A stretch of 64,000 bases of DNA from Paenibacillus sp. FSL R5-0345. GTDB lineage: Bacteria > Bacillota > Bacilli > Paenibacillales > Paenibacillaceae. Shown one piece after another: positions 1 through 7,873 of the stretch. Positions within the stretch are counted from its first letter, which is position 1. Each line of letters begins with the position of its first letter. The notes beneath the pieces were generated by a model. It made no database searches. It was not told the DNA's origin and saw only the letters and a list, made by a program, of their open reading frames with translations. A program made the translations under genes and the position numbers. The stretch lies in the NCBI RefSeq assembly GCF_000758585.1, contig NZ_CP009281.1:3968001-4032000 (forward strand), written 5' to 3'.

Positions 1-1353
1 CGCCATAGACTCCAGCGTAATATTTTCCGGATAATGCTCATCAATATAAGTCTTCACCTGAGACAGTAGCTTCAGCTCCTTGTTACCCATACGGCTGCTG
101 ATTTGCTCAGACATTTTGGTTAGAAGAATTTGGAAATCTTCCACCACCTCTTGGAAGGTAGAATGACTCGCCATTCGTTCCAGAATAGGACAAGTATCCT
201 GTACGAAAGGATCTGCCTCCACACCAAATTGCATAAGCTCCTGTTCAAGTTGGAGGATCGTATTATAAACGGTAGACACCGCTTGATTTCTATTCCCGTC
301 AGCCATGATTCGAATCTTCTGAAGTAGGCGCCCGCTCTCATGTGCTATTTGCTCTCTGTTCTGAGACTTCAAGGCGATGATTAGAGCAGATTGTATTTCT
401 TGCAAAGGCGTTACGATTAACGATTCCTTTTCACACTCATTCTTTTTATAAGGAATGACTTGATTTAGACCTGCGAAATATTTACAGTGTAGCGCTTTCA
501 AAGCGTTGCGATATGAAATATCAGCTTCATCCATTCCGTCTACGATGTTGCCCACGCCGATGGAGACCTTCAATTTGAGAAAGTTATTAATCTTCCCGTG
601 CAGATCCACAGCAAGTCTTTCCGGTTCCTCCGCGTGTTCATGCTGGAGTAAAATACAAAAACGTTCACCTTTACGAAACATATAACTGTTTTCTCTTTGC
701 TCTACGGTTTCTTTAATAATGTTGGAGAGTGCAAAATCAATCAGCTTACGTTCACGTTCCTCCCATCTGGATGGCTGCCCTGAGGATTCATCCGTCTCTA
801 CAATACAAATACTAACGTAGCGGCTGAGCGCAATAATTCCCATATCTCGCAGGGTATCCGCTGTTCCCTTGTTCCCGTCCGTCAGCTTATCAAGCATTTC
901 TTCGATGGTTAATCTGTGGTTTCTCTGTTCGTAATGGTTCAGCTTTTCTTTGTTGCGTTCACCTTCTGTCTCTTGACGAATAAGAGAAACAGCTTTAGTT
1001 ACCACCTGCTCTAGCTGGTTCTTGTTCACTGGCTTCACCAAGTAATCCAGCGCACCATATTGCAATGCCTGCTGAGCGTATGTAAACTCCTGATAAGCGC
1101 TTATAAAAATAACCTTTACCGACCTGCCAGCTTCATGAATCTCGCGGATAATATCGATTCCTGTATAGCCAGGCATACTTATATCACTAATAATCAAGTC
1201 AGGATTATGTTCATCGATCTGTTGCTTCAGTTCAAGACCGTCGTTGGCTTCTCCAACTATTGTAGTTCCAAGATTCTCCCATGAAATCAGTTTTTTTAAG
1301 CCGCGTAATATCACCGGTTCATCATCGGCGAGCAGTACCCGAATTGTCTTCAT
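1..1353 (-). CDS. YesN/AraC-type response regulator (C-terminus outside window)
   Basis: This is a two-component response regulator whose frame stays open to the window edge, giving 451 visible codons. The receiver domain occupies about residues 1-120, with the acidic pair D10-D11, the probable phospho-acceptor D57 (in IISDISMPG) and K107 (in DYLVKPV). A long linker of the YesN type follows. The frame ends at ENITLESMA, the usual beginning of an AraC DNA-binding domain, so the helix-turn-helix lies to the left of the window. The ATG at 1351-1353 is preceded by AGGAGG at good spacing. In Paenibacillus such regulators usually pair with a sensor kinase and control sugar uptake; the partner is not visible. 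It is the left chromosomal flank of the cassette array. Confidence 0.93.
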   Translation of the reverse strand, partial: MKTIRVLLADDEPVILRGLKKLISWENLGTTIVGEANDGLELKQQIDEHNPDLIISDISMPGYTGIDIIREIHEAGRSVKVIFISAYQEFTYAQQALQYGALDYLVKPVNKNQLEQVVTKAVSLIRQETEGERNKEKLNHYEQRNHRLTIEEMLDKLTDGNKGTADTLRDMGIIALSRYVSICIVETDESSGQPSRWEERERKLIDFALSNIIKETVEQRENSYMFRKGERFCILLQHEHAEEPERLAVDLHGKINNFLKLKVSIGVGNIVDGMDEADISYRNALKALHCKYFAGLNQVIPYKKNECEKESLIVTPLQEIQSALIIALKSQNREQIAHESGRLLQKIRIMADGNRNQAVSTVYNTILQLEQELMQFGVEADPFVQDTCPILERMASHSTFQEVVEDFQILLTKMSEQISSRMGNKELKLLSQVKTYIDEHYPENITLESMA

Positions 1354-1562
1354 TCTGCAGTCCTCCTACCCTAGAAAAATCATCTCACAGCAGTACAATA
1401 AACTTATTCTAATGATAACAGACAAACAATCTTTAGTGCATCACCATGGGAATGAACTTTCTTAAGGAGAAAGTGCAGTTATTTAAGATTCTTATTTAAA
1501 GAAATATTATACGGTGACGGTCGTAAACTATTATTCTTTTTAGTGTCTGTAGAAAATAAAGT

Positions 1563-1664
1563 GTTAGACTGCCCCAATATAAAAACCAGCGGCAGATTTG
1601 GACTTAAAAATAAAGCCCTAGACTGCCGCTGGTTTATTGAGCTCTCGTATCCTGTTAGCTTAAT
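1563..1664. repeat. Array repeat R1 (divergent composite, left end of array)
   Basis: This is the leftmost repeat. A core-like start (TAGACTGCCCC) is followed by perfect 10-bp arms CCAGCGGCAG (1586-1595) and CTGCCGCTGG (1623-1632), then the second core TATTGAGCTCTCGTATCCTG and TTAGCTTAA. The stop codon of the next gene lies inside this core. The stretch 1354-1562, between the response regulator and this repeat, shows no gene or recognisable signal. Confidence 0.7.
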
Positions 1665-2287
1665 AAATCCAAAACTTTGTTTGCATATGTAATCCATTCT
1701 TTTTTATCAGTATTTATTTCTATGGTCGGGAGGATAGATAAACTAGATTGTTTACGTAATTCCGTTTGGGTTTGGATAAATTCATCAGCTGAATTTCTGA
1801 TTTCTTCTACTGTTTTGTTCGTCCATTCGTGGGGTGTTCGACTTTGGATTCTTTGCTCTACGTTGCCAGAAGATACGGTTAGTAAAACACACTTTGCACC
1901 GAGGTTAAACAATTCATTTTCAAGCGATTCGATTTCATGTGAAAGCTCGGTGGGAAATGCTACTCTATGATTCAAATGAAATCTTTCCAATATAAAAAAA
2001 ATACCTCTTGATGCCTGTGATGCATCTGGACCCAGATAAGCTGCCCATTCGTTTAATTGTCGTAACATGTTTACCCGTTCCTTCAGCAACTGAAGGTGTT
2101 CATCACGATTTAAACGTTGCAAACCTCCCTGAACATTGTTTAACACTTGAGAATAATATTCACTTAAAACTATGATACTGCGCTCAGATGATTCATTTTG
2201 TGCATGAACTTGCTTTAGGGCTTTTAAAACAGATGTTTTTCCAGCATGTGAAAAACCCTCTAGAATTACTCCTCTTATATGGCTCAC
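1655..2287 (-). CDS. P-loop nucleotide kinase-like protein
   Basis: This 210-residue protein has an N-terminal Walker A motif, GFSHAGKTS (residues 11-19), and a later LERFHL segment resembling the DR/lid region of thymidylate-kinase-like enzymes. It is probably a small-molecule or nucleotide kinase; the substrate cannot be read from the sequence. The start is GTG at 2285-2287 with GGGG upstream. The TAA stop (1655-1657) is the TAA inside the CTAAC of repeat R1, so the repeat supplies the end of the gene. It is the last cassette of the array in the direction of transcription. Confidence 0.75.
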   Translation of the reverse strand: MSHIRGVILEGFSHAGKTSVLKALKQVHAQNESSERSIIVLSEYYSQVLNNVQGGLQRLNRDEHLQLLKERVNMLRQLNEWAAYLGPDASQASRGIFFILERFHLNHRVAFPTELSHEIESLENELFNLGAKCVLLTVSSGNVEQRIQSRTPHEWTNKTVEEIRNSADEFIQTQTELRKQSSLSILPTIEINTDKKEWITYANKVLDLLS

Positions 2288-2385
2288 TTAACACCCCGAT
2301 CTTACAATTATTTGAAATCAATTATATCAAAGAGCACTGAACAAATGCTCGGAAAGTAGCCGAAACTTTCGAAAGAAACTACCAC

Positions 2386-2472
2386 GCTAAACTGCCCGTT
2401 AGTTGAACAAATAAAAAACGGCTGCCGAAGCAACCGCTATTCCACTAACGTGTCCCGTTAGTTAAACAAGAA
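2386..2472. repeat. Array repeat R2 (complete, type A)
   Basis: Reading on the plus strand: core 1 CTGCCCGTTAGTTGAAC, then the type A stem AACGGCTGCCGAAGCAACCG, then core 2 CCACTAACGTGTCCCGTTAG. On the minus strand the stem is followed by six T, so it can end transcripts of the minus-strand gene to its right. R10, R18, R19, R23, R24, R33 and R34 are nearly identical. Confidence 0.93.
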
Positions 2473-2475
2473 TCG

Positions 2476-3033
2476 TTATAAAGCGAATCTATTTTTTATG
2501 ATTTCAGCAACTTCACGAGCGTTGATTTTCGTATTGTTTATTCTCAAATAGTTTTCTTTTTTAATTTCTCCCTCTAACGAGTTCAATCGATGTTGCTCCA
2601 TTGTCTGTTTTAGATCCTGTTCAGAGAATGTGATATCTCTCTTTGTCGGTTTATGTTCAAGTCTATGGGGAGTCTTGTTACGCTCTATTCTCTCCTCAAG
2701 ATCGGCTTCAAGTTCAACAAAATAGACATCCGCACCTTGATCCTCAAATATTTTACAAATTTTATCGACATAATCCCAATCGCTCTGCAAATCGAATCCC
2801 CATACATATGTGAATATCATTCCATACAATTTACTGGCGGCGGTTGCTTCAAATATATCCTGACGGAATTTATCCGATAATCCCCACATTTCACTACTGA
2901 AACCAAAATAAGGAGCCAGCAATTCTATCGTCATATGGTTGTGGAACAATTTTAAATCAGATATCATTTCCAGTTCATGCCCCACTGTCATTTTACCTAC
3001 TGCCTGCGGACCAAATACCAAAACAAATTTCAT
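2476..3033 (-). CDS. P-loop kinase-like protein (GKMT type)
   Basis: A 185-residue P-loop protein. The nucleotide-binding loop is GPQAVGKMT (residues 8-16), the GKMT variant typical of a family annotated as AAA or shikimate-kinase-like. A likely lid region follows (ERIERNKTPHR). The ATG at 3031-3033 is chosen because GTGGTGAT precedes it and family members begin MKxVLxxGP; the longer open frame to 3180 only reads through repeat R3. The stop lies 7 bases from R2. It probably phosphorylates a small molecule; the substrate is unknown. Confidence 0.78.
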   Translation of the reverse strand: MKFVLVFGPQAVGKMTVGHELEMISDLKLFHNHMTIELLAPYFGFSSEMWGLSDKFRQDIFEATAASKLYGMIFTYVWGFDLQSDWDYVDKICKIFEDQGADVYFVELEADLEERIERNKTPHRLEHKPTKRDITFSEQDLKQTMEQHRLNSLEGEIKKENYLRINNTKINAREVAEIIKNRFAL

Positions 3034-3095
3034 GATATCACCACTTTTGGAAGTTATTTTAATCATAGTACCACAATTGATCAAGTTATATTGCA

Positions 3096-3189
3096 CTAAC
3101 CTGCCCTTTAGCTTAAAGATAAAGCAGCCGATCGATCTGGACGGCTGCCTCTCTGTATTTATTGAACTATCGTTTCCCATTAGCTCAAT
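3096..3189. repeat. Array repeat R3 (complete, type B)
   Basis: Core 1 (CCTGCCCTTTAGCTTAA) and core 2 (TTGAACTATCGTTTCCCATT) bracket a stem with arms GCAGCCGATC and a partly complementary GGCTGC. It separates the kinase-like gene from the nucleotidyltransferase cassette. Confidence 0.88.
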
Positions 3190-3235
3190 AGTCTTATGTT
3201 TTAATTAGAGTCTCTGCTTATAGTTGTGAGGCTTG

Positions 3236-3338
3236 CCGAACACCTAACGCAGTGACGTCCCGACGGGCTTAGGGAGCTGGATGTGATCACTCGCTTCTCA
3301 GAGTGACCCGGAGCGTCAATATGGTGTTAGCCGAAGGA
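3236..3338. repeat. Canonical attC-like recombination site
   Basis: This site differs from the other repeats and has the architecture of a classical integron attC. In plus-strand order: ACCTAAC (3242-3248, exact RYYYAAC), a 4-base spacer, TGACGTC (3253-3259), a self-complementary middle with TCACTC (3287-3292) and GAGTGA (3301-3306), AGCGTCA (3312-3318), a 7-base spacer, and GTTAGCC (3326-3332, one mismatch to GTTRRRY). Total about 91 bp. The stop codon of the adjacent nucleotidyltransferase lies within the last box. Whether it recombines is inference. Confidence 0.6.
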
Positions 3339-4094
3339 AGTTCTGGAAGCAGCCATTGCATTTAAGGCGTTCTCAAAATAACTATATACTTCAACTGCAA
3401 TTCCCAGAAACTCTTCAACAAGTACATTACTATCCAAGTAACAAGCATACAGATAATCAACTAAAGCGGAGTCAATCTCACAATAGTTTAATATGGCATT
3501 CTTCATCTTAATAATGTCATCTTGCCATACACCTGTATCTTCTAAAACCAAAGAGTATAATGCACGAATTAATCTCTTAGAGTAACCTTTAATATATCTA
3601 GTTTTCATTGTGTTATCACTAGCATTAGAAAGTAAACTATGTATATGATCTACTTCCTCCTTGGTCTCCGTATTTAAGTCTAAAATGAACTTTGGAGAAA
3701 TAATTATCGGTGGTACTTGTTCACCAACATCATTACCATATATGCAAACACAAATTATCTTTACCCAAAAACCCCACTCATTTGGTTTACTTAATACATC
3801 GTCAATCGAGCAAATTATCGTATCAATCTTAGTTACTACTGGATATTCTTCCAAAAGCCTGTCTTTAATATTTGACAATCTTTCGTAATCAATATCTTTG
3901 GGATTTACACATACAATAGTAAAGTCTGCATCTGATTTAAAAGGTTTAGCAGTTCCTTTTGGAATCGAGCCACACATATAAATGCTATGAATCTTACCTT
4001 TAAATTCGGTAAGTATATTATCTATATACTTATCAACAAGTTCCTTATATTCACTTTGTATTACAATTCTATTTATAACTTTTTCTAATATCAT
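3327..4094 (-). CDS. Nucleotidyltransferase-domain protein, aminoglycoside adenylyltransferase-like
   Basis: A 255-residue protein of the polymerase-beta-like nucleotidyltransferase fold. The catalytic signature is visible as CGSIPKG (residues 41-47) followed by SDADF with metal-binding D55 and D57. The C-terminal half is helical, as in ANT/MNT-type proteins, so transfer of AMP to a small molecule such as an aminoglycoside is possible but unproven. The start at 4092-4094 follows a strong AGGAGG. The TAA stop sits in the terminal box of the attC-like site 3236-3338, as in integron resistance cassettes. Confidence 0.82.
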   Translation of the reverse strand: MILEKVINRIVIQSEYKELVDKYIDNILTEFKGKIHSIYMCGSIPKGTAKPFKSDADFTIVCVNPKDIDYERLSNIKDRLLEEYPVVTKIDTIICSIDDVLSKPNEWGFWVKIICVCIYGNDVGEQVPPIIISPKFILDLNTETKEEVDHIHSLLSNASDNTMKTRYIKGYSKRLIRALYSLVLEDTGVWQDDIIKMKNAILNYCEIDSALVDYLYACYLDSNVLVEEFLGIAVEVYSYFENALNAMAASRTSFG

Positions 4095-4188
4095 ATAGAC
4101 TCCTCCTAAACTAAGAAATTCTTTCGGCTGACGTCTTTTTGCCAACTTCGTAAATTCGTCATGACTTGACTTAAGTTATTCGCGAAAT

Positions 4189-4290
4189 CATTCAACTATC
4201 CTGCCCGTTAGCGTAATAAAAAATGGAGCAGCTGCCGACAGCAACTGCTCCATCTTGTGTTTAACTAACGTTCCCCGTTAGTAGAACGAG
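4189..4290. repeat. Array repeat R4 (complete)
   Basis: Core 1 has nearly symmetrical arms (TTCAACTA then TAGCGTAA) around TCCTGCCCGT. The stem is ATGGAGCAG...CTGCTCCAT and the second core reads TTAACTAACGTTCCCCGTTA. The stem sequence is unlike type A, showing that the middle varies while the cores are kept. Confidence 0.9.
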
Positions 4291-4369
4291 TTCCTGACTA
4301 ATGAGTTACTTTCATTTCGTTTCGGATCCAAATAATATATTGTTGTATTCGAGAATCGTCTCTATTCGC

Positions 4370-4876
4370 TTATGGAACTGGGATTTCTTTTTCCATAATA
4401 AAATCATCCATGACGAATCCATTCCCGATATCCGCAATTTGTTCCCGCACGGTTCGGAAGCCTTTTTTCTCATATACCGCAATACTGGCTTCGTTATGAC
4501 GATTGACCGTCAGCCAAATATGGCTTAGGTTTCGGTCTTTGCACAGCTTCTCCAGGAATTCCAATGCTTGGCTGGCATAGCTGCGTCCTCTGTAATCCTT
4601 GCCAATATAAAACTTGCTCAAGAAGAGCTTCCCTTCTTCTTCTCTAGCTGAAATGTATCCGACTGCGGAGCCATCGTTATGGATCAAATAATATTCGTAG
4701 CCCTGATGATGGATCTGATCCGTAATCGCTGGTATCGATTGGAACTTGCCAATCATGTATTCAATCTGCTCGATTGTAATAATGGAAACATAATATTCGC
4801 GCCATATTTCTGCCGCCAATCGAGCAACTTCAGCGGTTTCTTCCGCTGTATTCACGTGTGGAAACATAAGCCTCAT
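4370..4876 (-). CDS. GNAT-family N-acetyltransferase
   Basis: An acetyl-CoA-dependent N-acetyltransferase of about 168 residues. The acetyl-CoA binding motif A is visible as KFYIGKDYRGRSYASQAL, followed by motif B around HNEASIAVYEKKGF. The substrate cannot be inferred. The ATG at 4874-4876 is preferred because AAAGGCAGG precedes it and the protein then begins MRLMFP; in-frame ATGs at 4900 and 4912 are alternatives. The stop is about 80 bases from R4, farther than for most cassettes. Confidence 0.85.
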   Translation of the reverse strand: MRLMFPHVNTAEETAEVARLAAEIWREYYVSIITIEQIEYMIGKFQSIPAITDQIHHQGYEYYLIHNDGSAVGYISAREEEGKLFLSKFYIGKDYRGRSYASQALEFLEKLCKDRNLSHIWLTVNRHNEASIAVYEKKGFRTVREQIADIGNGFVMDDFIMEKEIPVP

Positions 4877-4958
4877 GACATGTGCCTGCCTTTCCTGCAT
4901 CTCTCGCTTCAACCTGTTTTAATAGAATATCATAAATTATAATAGAAGCTTAGTCGCA

Positions 4959-4996
4959 TGTTAAACTGCCTGTTATGCTGAAATCTGGTGTTATCT
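4959..4996. repeat. Degenerate array repeat R5
   Basis: Only a core-like start (GTTAAACTGCCTGTTATGC) and a short GGTGTTATC tail remain. It marks the boundary between the GNAT gene and the chloramphenicol-phosphotransferase-like gene. Confidence 0.45.
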
Positions 4997-5010
4997 GATG
5001 AATACGTCTT

Positions 5011-5598
5011 CTAGGAAACGCTAACCGTTCTTTTACTTAATTTCTTAAATACCGAGTATTCCTTATTGGACTTTATATAACTTAATATCTTTTCGGCACA
5101 TTCGATTGGATTCATCTCTTCAGTATTTACTTCCAGGTCATATTCATCAATGCAATATACATTGCTGAACTGTGAAGCCGCAAGTCCAATTACTCTATCT
5201 CCTCTTGTTTGCTCTCTTCTTATGAGTTCTTCTTTCGAGCATAATACACCTACAAATAATGTAGGCTGATCTAAAAATATATCAAGACACTCATTAAACC
5301 ACTTGTCATTTTCGATTACGGTATCTACTATTACATTCAAACCCATTTCTGAGTACAATTTAATTGTCGAAAAGTACATTGAGATTAAGGGATCAAACAT
5401 TATTTGTGCGATAACTTGCTCATCTACTTCTCTCGCAGGTTCAATATCTGAGAATTTATTATTAAAAAAATCCTTAACAAAATCATCTATTGATAAATGA
5501 TGAAAAAGAATCTCTTTCTGATTCATCATTTCAGTAGAAATACTAGTCTTTCCTGAACTTGAAGTTCCGTTCATCAACACAATAATTCCTTGCTTCAA
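5011..5598 (-). CDS. Chloramphenicol phosphotransferase-like protein
   Basis: A 195-residue P-loop protein with Walker A NGTSSSGKTS (about residues 10-19), HLSIDDF and a GVLCSKEELIRREQTRGDR segment followed by GLAASQF and YDLEVNTEE. This order of motifs is characteristic of the chloramphenicol 3-O-phosphotransferase (CPT) family, whose many homologues have unknown substrates. No start is certain: TTG at 5596-5598 is preferred because GAGGGTGA precedes it and family members begin KQGIIxxxNGTSSSGKT; GTG at 5613 is an alternative. Confidence 0.78.
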   Translation of the reverse strand: MKQGIIVLMNGTSSSGKTSISTEMMNQKEILFHHLSIDDFVKDFFNNKFSDIEPAREVDEQVIAQIMFDPLISMYFSTIKLYSEMGLNVIVDTVIENDKWFNECLDIFLDQPTLFVGVLCSKEELIRREQTRGDRVIGLAASQFSNVYCIDEYDLEVNTEEMNPIECAEKILSYIKSNKEYSVFKKLSKRTVSVS

Positions 5599-5692
5599 AC
5601 GAATCACCCTCACCTATAAGATTTGCGTATCTTTCAGATAACGTTACATTCATCAAGTTCATAAAGCTATCCAACTTATAAAACATTCGAGA

Positions 5693-5717
5693 AACGAATG
5701 AACTATCCTTCCCGTTA
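5693..5717. repeat. Half repeat R6 joined to a gene fragment
   Basis: A single core copy, AATGAACTATCCTTCCCGTT, runs straight into the coding sequence to its right. No stem and no second core are present. It appears to be the junction that removed the 5' end of the SH3-domain gene. Confidence 0.6.
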
Positions 5718-5982
5718 TGGAAAAGAAGATACCCAATTTCCTAATTGGATTTTCTGTAAATCAATTGCTACGAGCAAAGAGGGATGGGTTCCGAAGCAGA
5801 TTTTAACTGCTCCCAATCTACATGACATAGCAATAGTTACTAAAGATTATTCAGCTCATGAACTAACATTTAATCAAGATGATGTACTATTAGGCTTAGA
5901 GCATTTAAACGATTGGACATACTGTAAAACAGAAAATGATGAATACGGATGGATTCCAACTTTTTGTTTATCTGAACTATAA
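5698..5982 (+). pseudogene. 5'-truncated SH3-domain protein gene
   Basis: A 94-codon open frame. Residues from about 12 onward (FPNWIFC, EGWVPKQIL, KDYSAHEL, ndWTYCKTENDEYGWIP) match small bacterial SH3-domain proteins with two SH3-like units. The first ~11 codons are simply repeat core R6 read in frame (ATGAACTATCC...), and the usual N-terminal strand of the first domain is missing. The gene was therefore probably truncated by recombination at the core. The chance ATG could still allow expression, but no ribosome-binding site precedes it. It runs opposite to its neighbours. Confidence 0.6.
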
Positions 5983-6213
5983 ATTCAATTATGTAAATAA
6001 GGTTAAATACCTGATTTTTTGTTAATATTTTGTTTCGCACCTCCATTACATGCTTCTACTTCGTCTTATCTGTTGGGAGAGGAGGGATATTTGAAACAAC
6101 ATGAAAATAAGGAAGTATATTTGGCAGTAGACTGTGAGTACTCAACAATATTCCTCAAATTCTATTCCCCCACTTTAGTATTACAAATTATACAATATTT
6201 TCAGGCAGGCTAT

Positions 6214-6245
6214 TACGCTATCTTGCCGTCTAGTTGAATAAAGGC
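6214..6245. repeat. Half repeat R7
   Basis: A single degenerate core, ACGCTATCTTGCCGTCTAG followed by TTGAATAAAGG. It is not followed by a second core. Confidence 0.5.
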
Positions 6246-6280
6246 CGCCTTTATGGGGGAATCTGCTTAGGATCACCAAA

Positions 6281-6306
6281 AATCCCCTCGACTTGAGGGG
6301 ATTTCT
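6281..6306. terminator. Hairpin terminator
   Basis: AATCCCCTC and GAGGGGATT form a 9-bp perfect stem around a 4-base loop, with T and A tracts beyond. It lies just downstream of the minus-strand methyltransferase gene. Confidence 0.7.
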
Positions 6307-6329
6307 TATTGCAATGCATTACGTCTCTC

Positions 6330-7070
6330 CTAACATTTCCTACAAACGCTAATGATAGATGAAGATGACGGAGAGAACGATGTTTTATCCCAGTCAGCAT
6401 ATTGATGTTCGACGCGAAAGCCGTGACGAGTTAATAAAGATTGCAGTGTAGCCTGATCTGTAAACCGACAAGCAATTCGGGAAGTCGTTCGTTTATCCCC
6501 CCAATCACGCATCGTGACCCAATGCATGATATGCTGGCTAGCATCGTAATATTGTGTACCTGATACCTTTACGTTTTTCCCATCCTTATCAATAAAGGAT
6601 CCCCATTCTGTCTCCTCTTGATCGGATAAATCCGTTCCCTCTGGATTACGGGTCTCGAATGCAAAGATTCCATGGAGTTGTAAATGTTTGTGAACGGTAG
6701 TAAGCAAATCGTTTTGATCTTGATCACTTAAGAATGCCTGAAATGCATTACCAGTCAAATAGATCATCGAAAATCGCTTGTCCGATTCGAAGGTACGGGC
6801 ATCGCCTTCCATAAAAGTAACAGTCAACCCTTCCGCTTTCAGCCGCGCATATGCGAGCATCGCCGAAGAGATATCTACACCAGTCATTTTTACCCCGGCT
6901 TTCGACAGCGGTATCGATGTTAAGCCTGTACCACAAGCAAGTTCTAACACTTCACCAGGACTCGTTCTTGCAAGCTCAAGATAGAACTGATATTTGTCCA
7001 TTTCACCGTCAAATTCAAGATCATAATTTACAGGATCCAAATATTCTTCAAGATTGCTATGTTCAATCAA
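6330..7070 (-). CDS. Class I SAM-dependent methyltransferase
   Basis: A 246-residue protein with the SAM-binding motif I VLELACGTGLTSIPLSKAG, an acidic loop-2 residue in GVDIS and a downstream FMEGDARTF. It probably methylates a small molecule. TTG at 7068-7070 is preferred as start because GGGAGGG precedes it by 8 bases; the upstream ATG at 7091 has no ribosome-binding site. A perfect 7-bp inverted repeat (TTCAATG, TTA, CATTGAA; 7092-7108) lies just upstream and could be a regulatory site. It is flanked by half repeats rather than a complete one. Confidence 0.82.
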   Translation of the reverse strand: MIEHSNLEEYLDPVNYDLEFDGEMDKYQFYLELARTSPGEVLELACGTGLTSIPLSKAGVKMTGVDISSAMLAYARLKAEGLTVTFMEGDARTFESDKRFSMIYLTGNAFQAFLSDQDQNDLLTTVHKHLQLHGIFAFETRNPEGTDLSDQEETEWGSFIDKDGKNVKVSGTQYYDASQHIMHWVTMRDWGDKRTTSRIACRFTDQATLQSLLTRHGFRVEHQYADWDKTSFSPSSSSIISVCRKC

Positions 7071-7298
7071 CGCTATTGCCCTCCCTTTCATTTCAATGTT
7101 ACATTGAAGAAAAAATAATTTTCAGAAACAAAACATGTGCTTATATAAACGCAAAAAGGATAATCTAAATAAAAATCCTATCGAAAACCCTCGTACTTAA
7201 CAGTATTATTTTACTATTTTTTCGATAAACCGTTTGGTAATTCATAGTTATAATCAATTTTTATCGAACCTTACATAACTACTCTTTAAGTCGATAAT

Positions 7299-7322
7299 CA
7301 CTACTTTATCCTGCCACGTGGA
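7299..7322. repeat. Half repeat R8 fused to a map fragment
   Basis: The left half of a core (CTTTATCCTGCC) is joined after CTGCCA to methionine aminopeptidase sequence. The junction falls within the core spacer. Confidence 0.5.
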
Positions 7323-7520
7323 GCTCGACGGCTAGCTCGGCGATTCGGACTGGAGCTATACTGTCGGGAAGATCTCGCTGACGGCCGAGAAGCTGATTGA
7401 CTTCTCTATCACGCAGACGCAGCCCGGAAATGGCATCCCCATCAAGGAAGGCATGGTGTTCACACCAAGCATATGATCACCATCACGTTTGAAAGTCCAC
7501 AAATCCTGACTGCGCAATAG
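7317..7520 (+). pseudogene. Deleted copy of methionine aminopeptidase (map)
   Basis: This is an eroded duplicate of the intact map gene at 11586-12332. It starts at GGAGCTCGACGGC, matching the middle of the intact gene, then lacks the segment between two GCCCGGAAA direct repeats (seen in the intact gene near 12000 and 12140) and a second segment in the metal-binding C-terminus. It ends at the same GCGCAATAG stop. Key histidine and glutamate ligands are lost, so it cannot be active. Similarity continues past the stop to about 7735 (intact copy to about 12545). Confidence 0.75.
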
Positions 7521-7873
7521 AATAATTAGAGGCCGACCAACAAAATGGTCGTCTTTTTTTCATATTCGGCATAGCATCTTTCTTTATTCGATACAGGTGA
7601 TCGAGTAAATGATATCTCGTTCCCATCTTCAAGCCAAAACTGATTCGCGGGCAGCGTGTTGGGTCAATAACCGGGCCAGATGCCGCAATACAGTTCTCCT
7701 CCAGGATAGCCACGGGTGTCGTTAATCGAACAATTTTGTCCTTTATTTCGACTGCGCTCCCATTCCGATAACCTGCCCATAGATGAACAAAGGCAGCCGA
7801 TCCATTGACCGGCTGCCTTTGTGTCGTTATTAAGCTATCGTTCCCATTAGTTCAATCACCTTAAGTGACAAGT
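7521..7873. other. Duplicated 3' flank of map plus repeat
   Basis: 7521-7735 matches the region behind the intact map gene (12333-12545), including a hairpin with arms CGACCA and TGGTCG (7536-7551) and T-tract. Short open frames in both copies run antisense through the map 3' end and I do not consider them genes. Repeat R9 follows. Confidence 0.6.
7764..7858. repeat. Array repeat R9 (complete, type B)
   Basis: Core 1 (ACCTGCCCATAGATGAAC), then a strong stem with arms AAAGGCAGCCGATC and GACCGGCTGCCTTT, then core 2 (TAAGCTATCGTTCCCATTAG). The symmetrical A/T flanks make it a bidirectional terminator candidate. R27 has nearly the same stem. Confidence 0.9.

Larger units (their letters stand above)
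5983..6329. other. Non-coding stretch with half repeat and terminator
   Basis: I see no supportable gene here. A 72-codon open frame at 6019-6237 has no ribosome-binding site or recognisable motif. The stretch holds half repeat R7 (6214-6245) and a terminator (6281-6306). Confidence 0.6.

Noticed and set aside
3034..3180. Longer N-terminus for the GKMT kinase-like protein
   Set aside because: The added residues are repeat R3 translated; a ribosome-binding site stands right before the internal ATG.
6019..6237. 72-codon plus-strand open frame
   Set aside because: No ribosome-binding site, no motif, and it runs into a half repeat.
7483..7713. Minus-strand open frame similar to one at 12295-12525
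   Set aside because: Both run antisense through the 3' end and terminator of map copies; the similarity is explained by the duplicated DNA, and neither has a ribosome-binding site.
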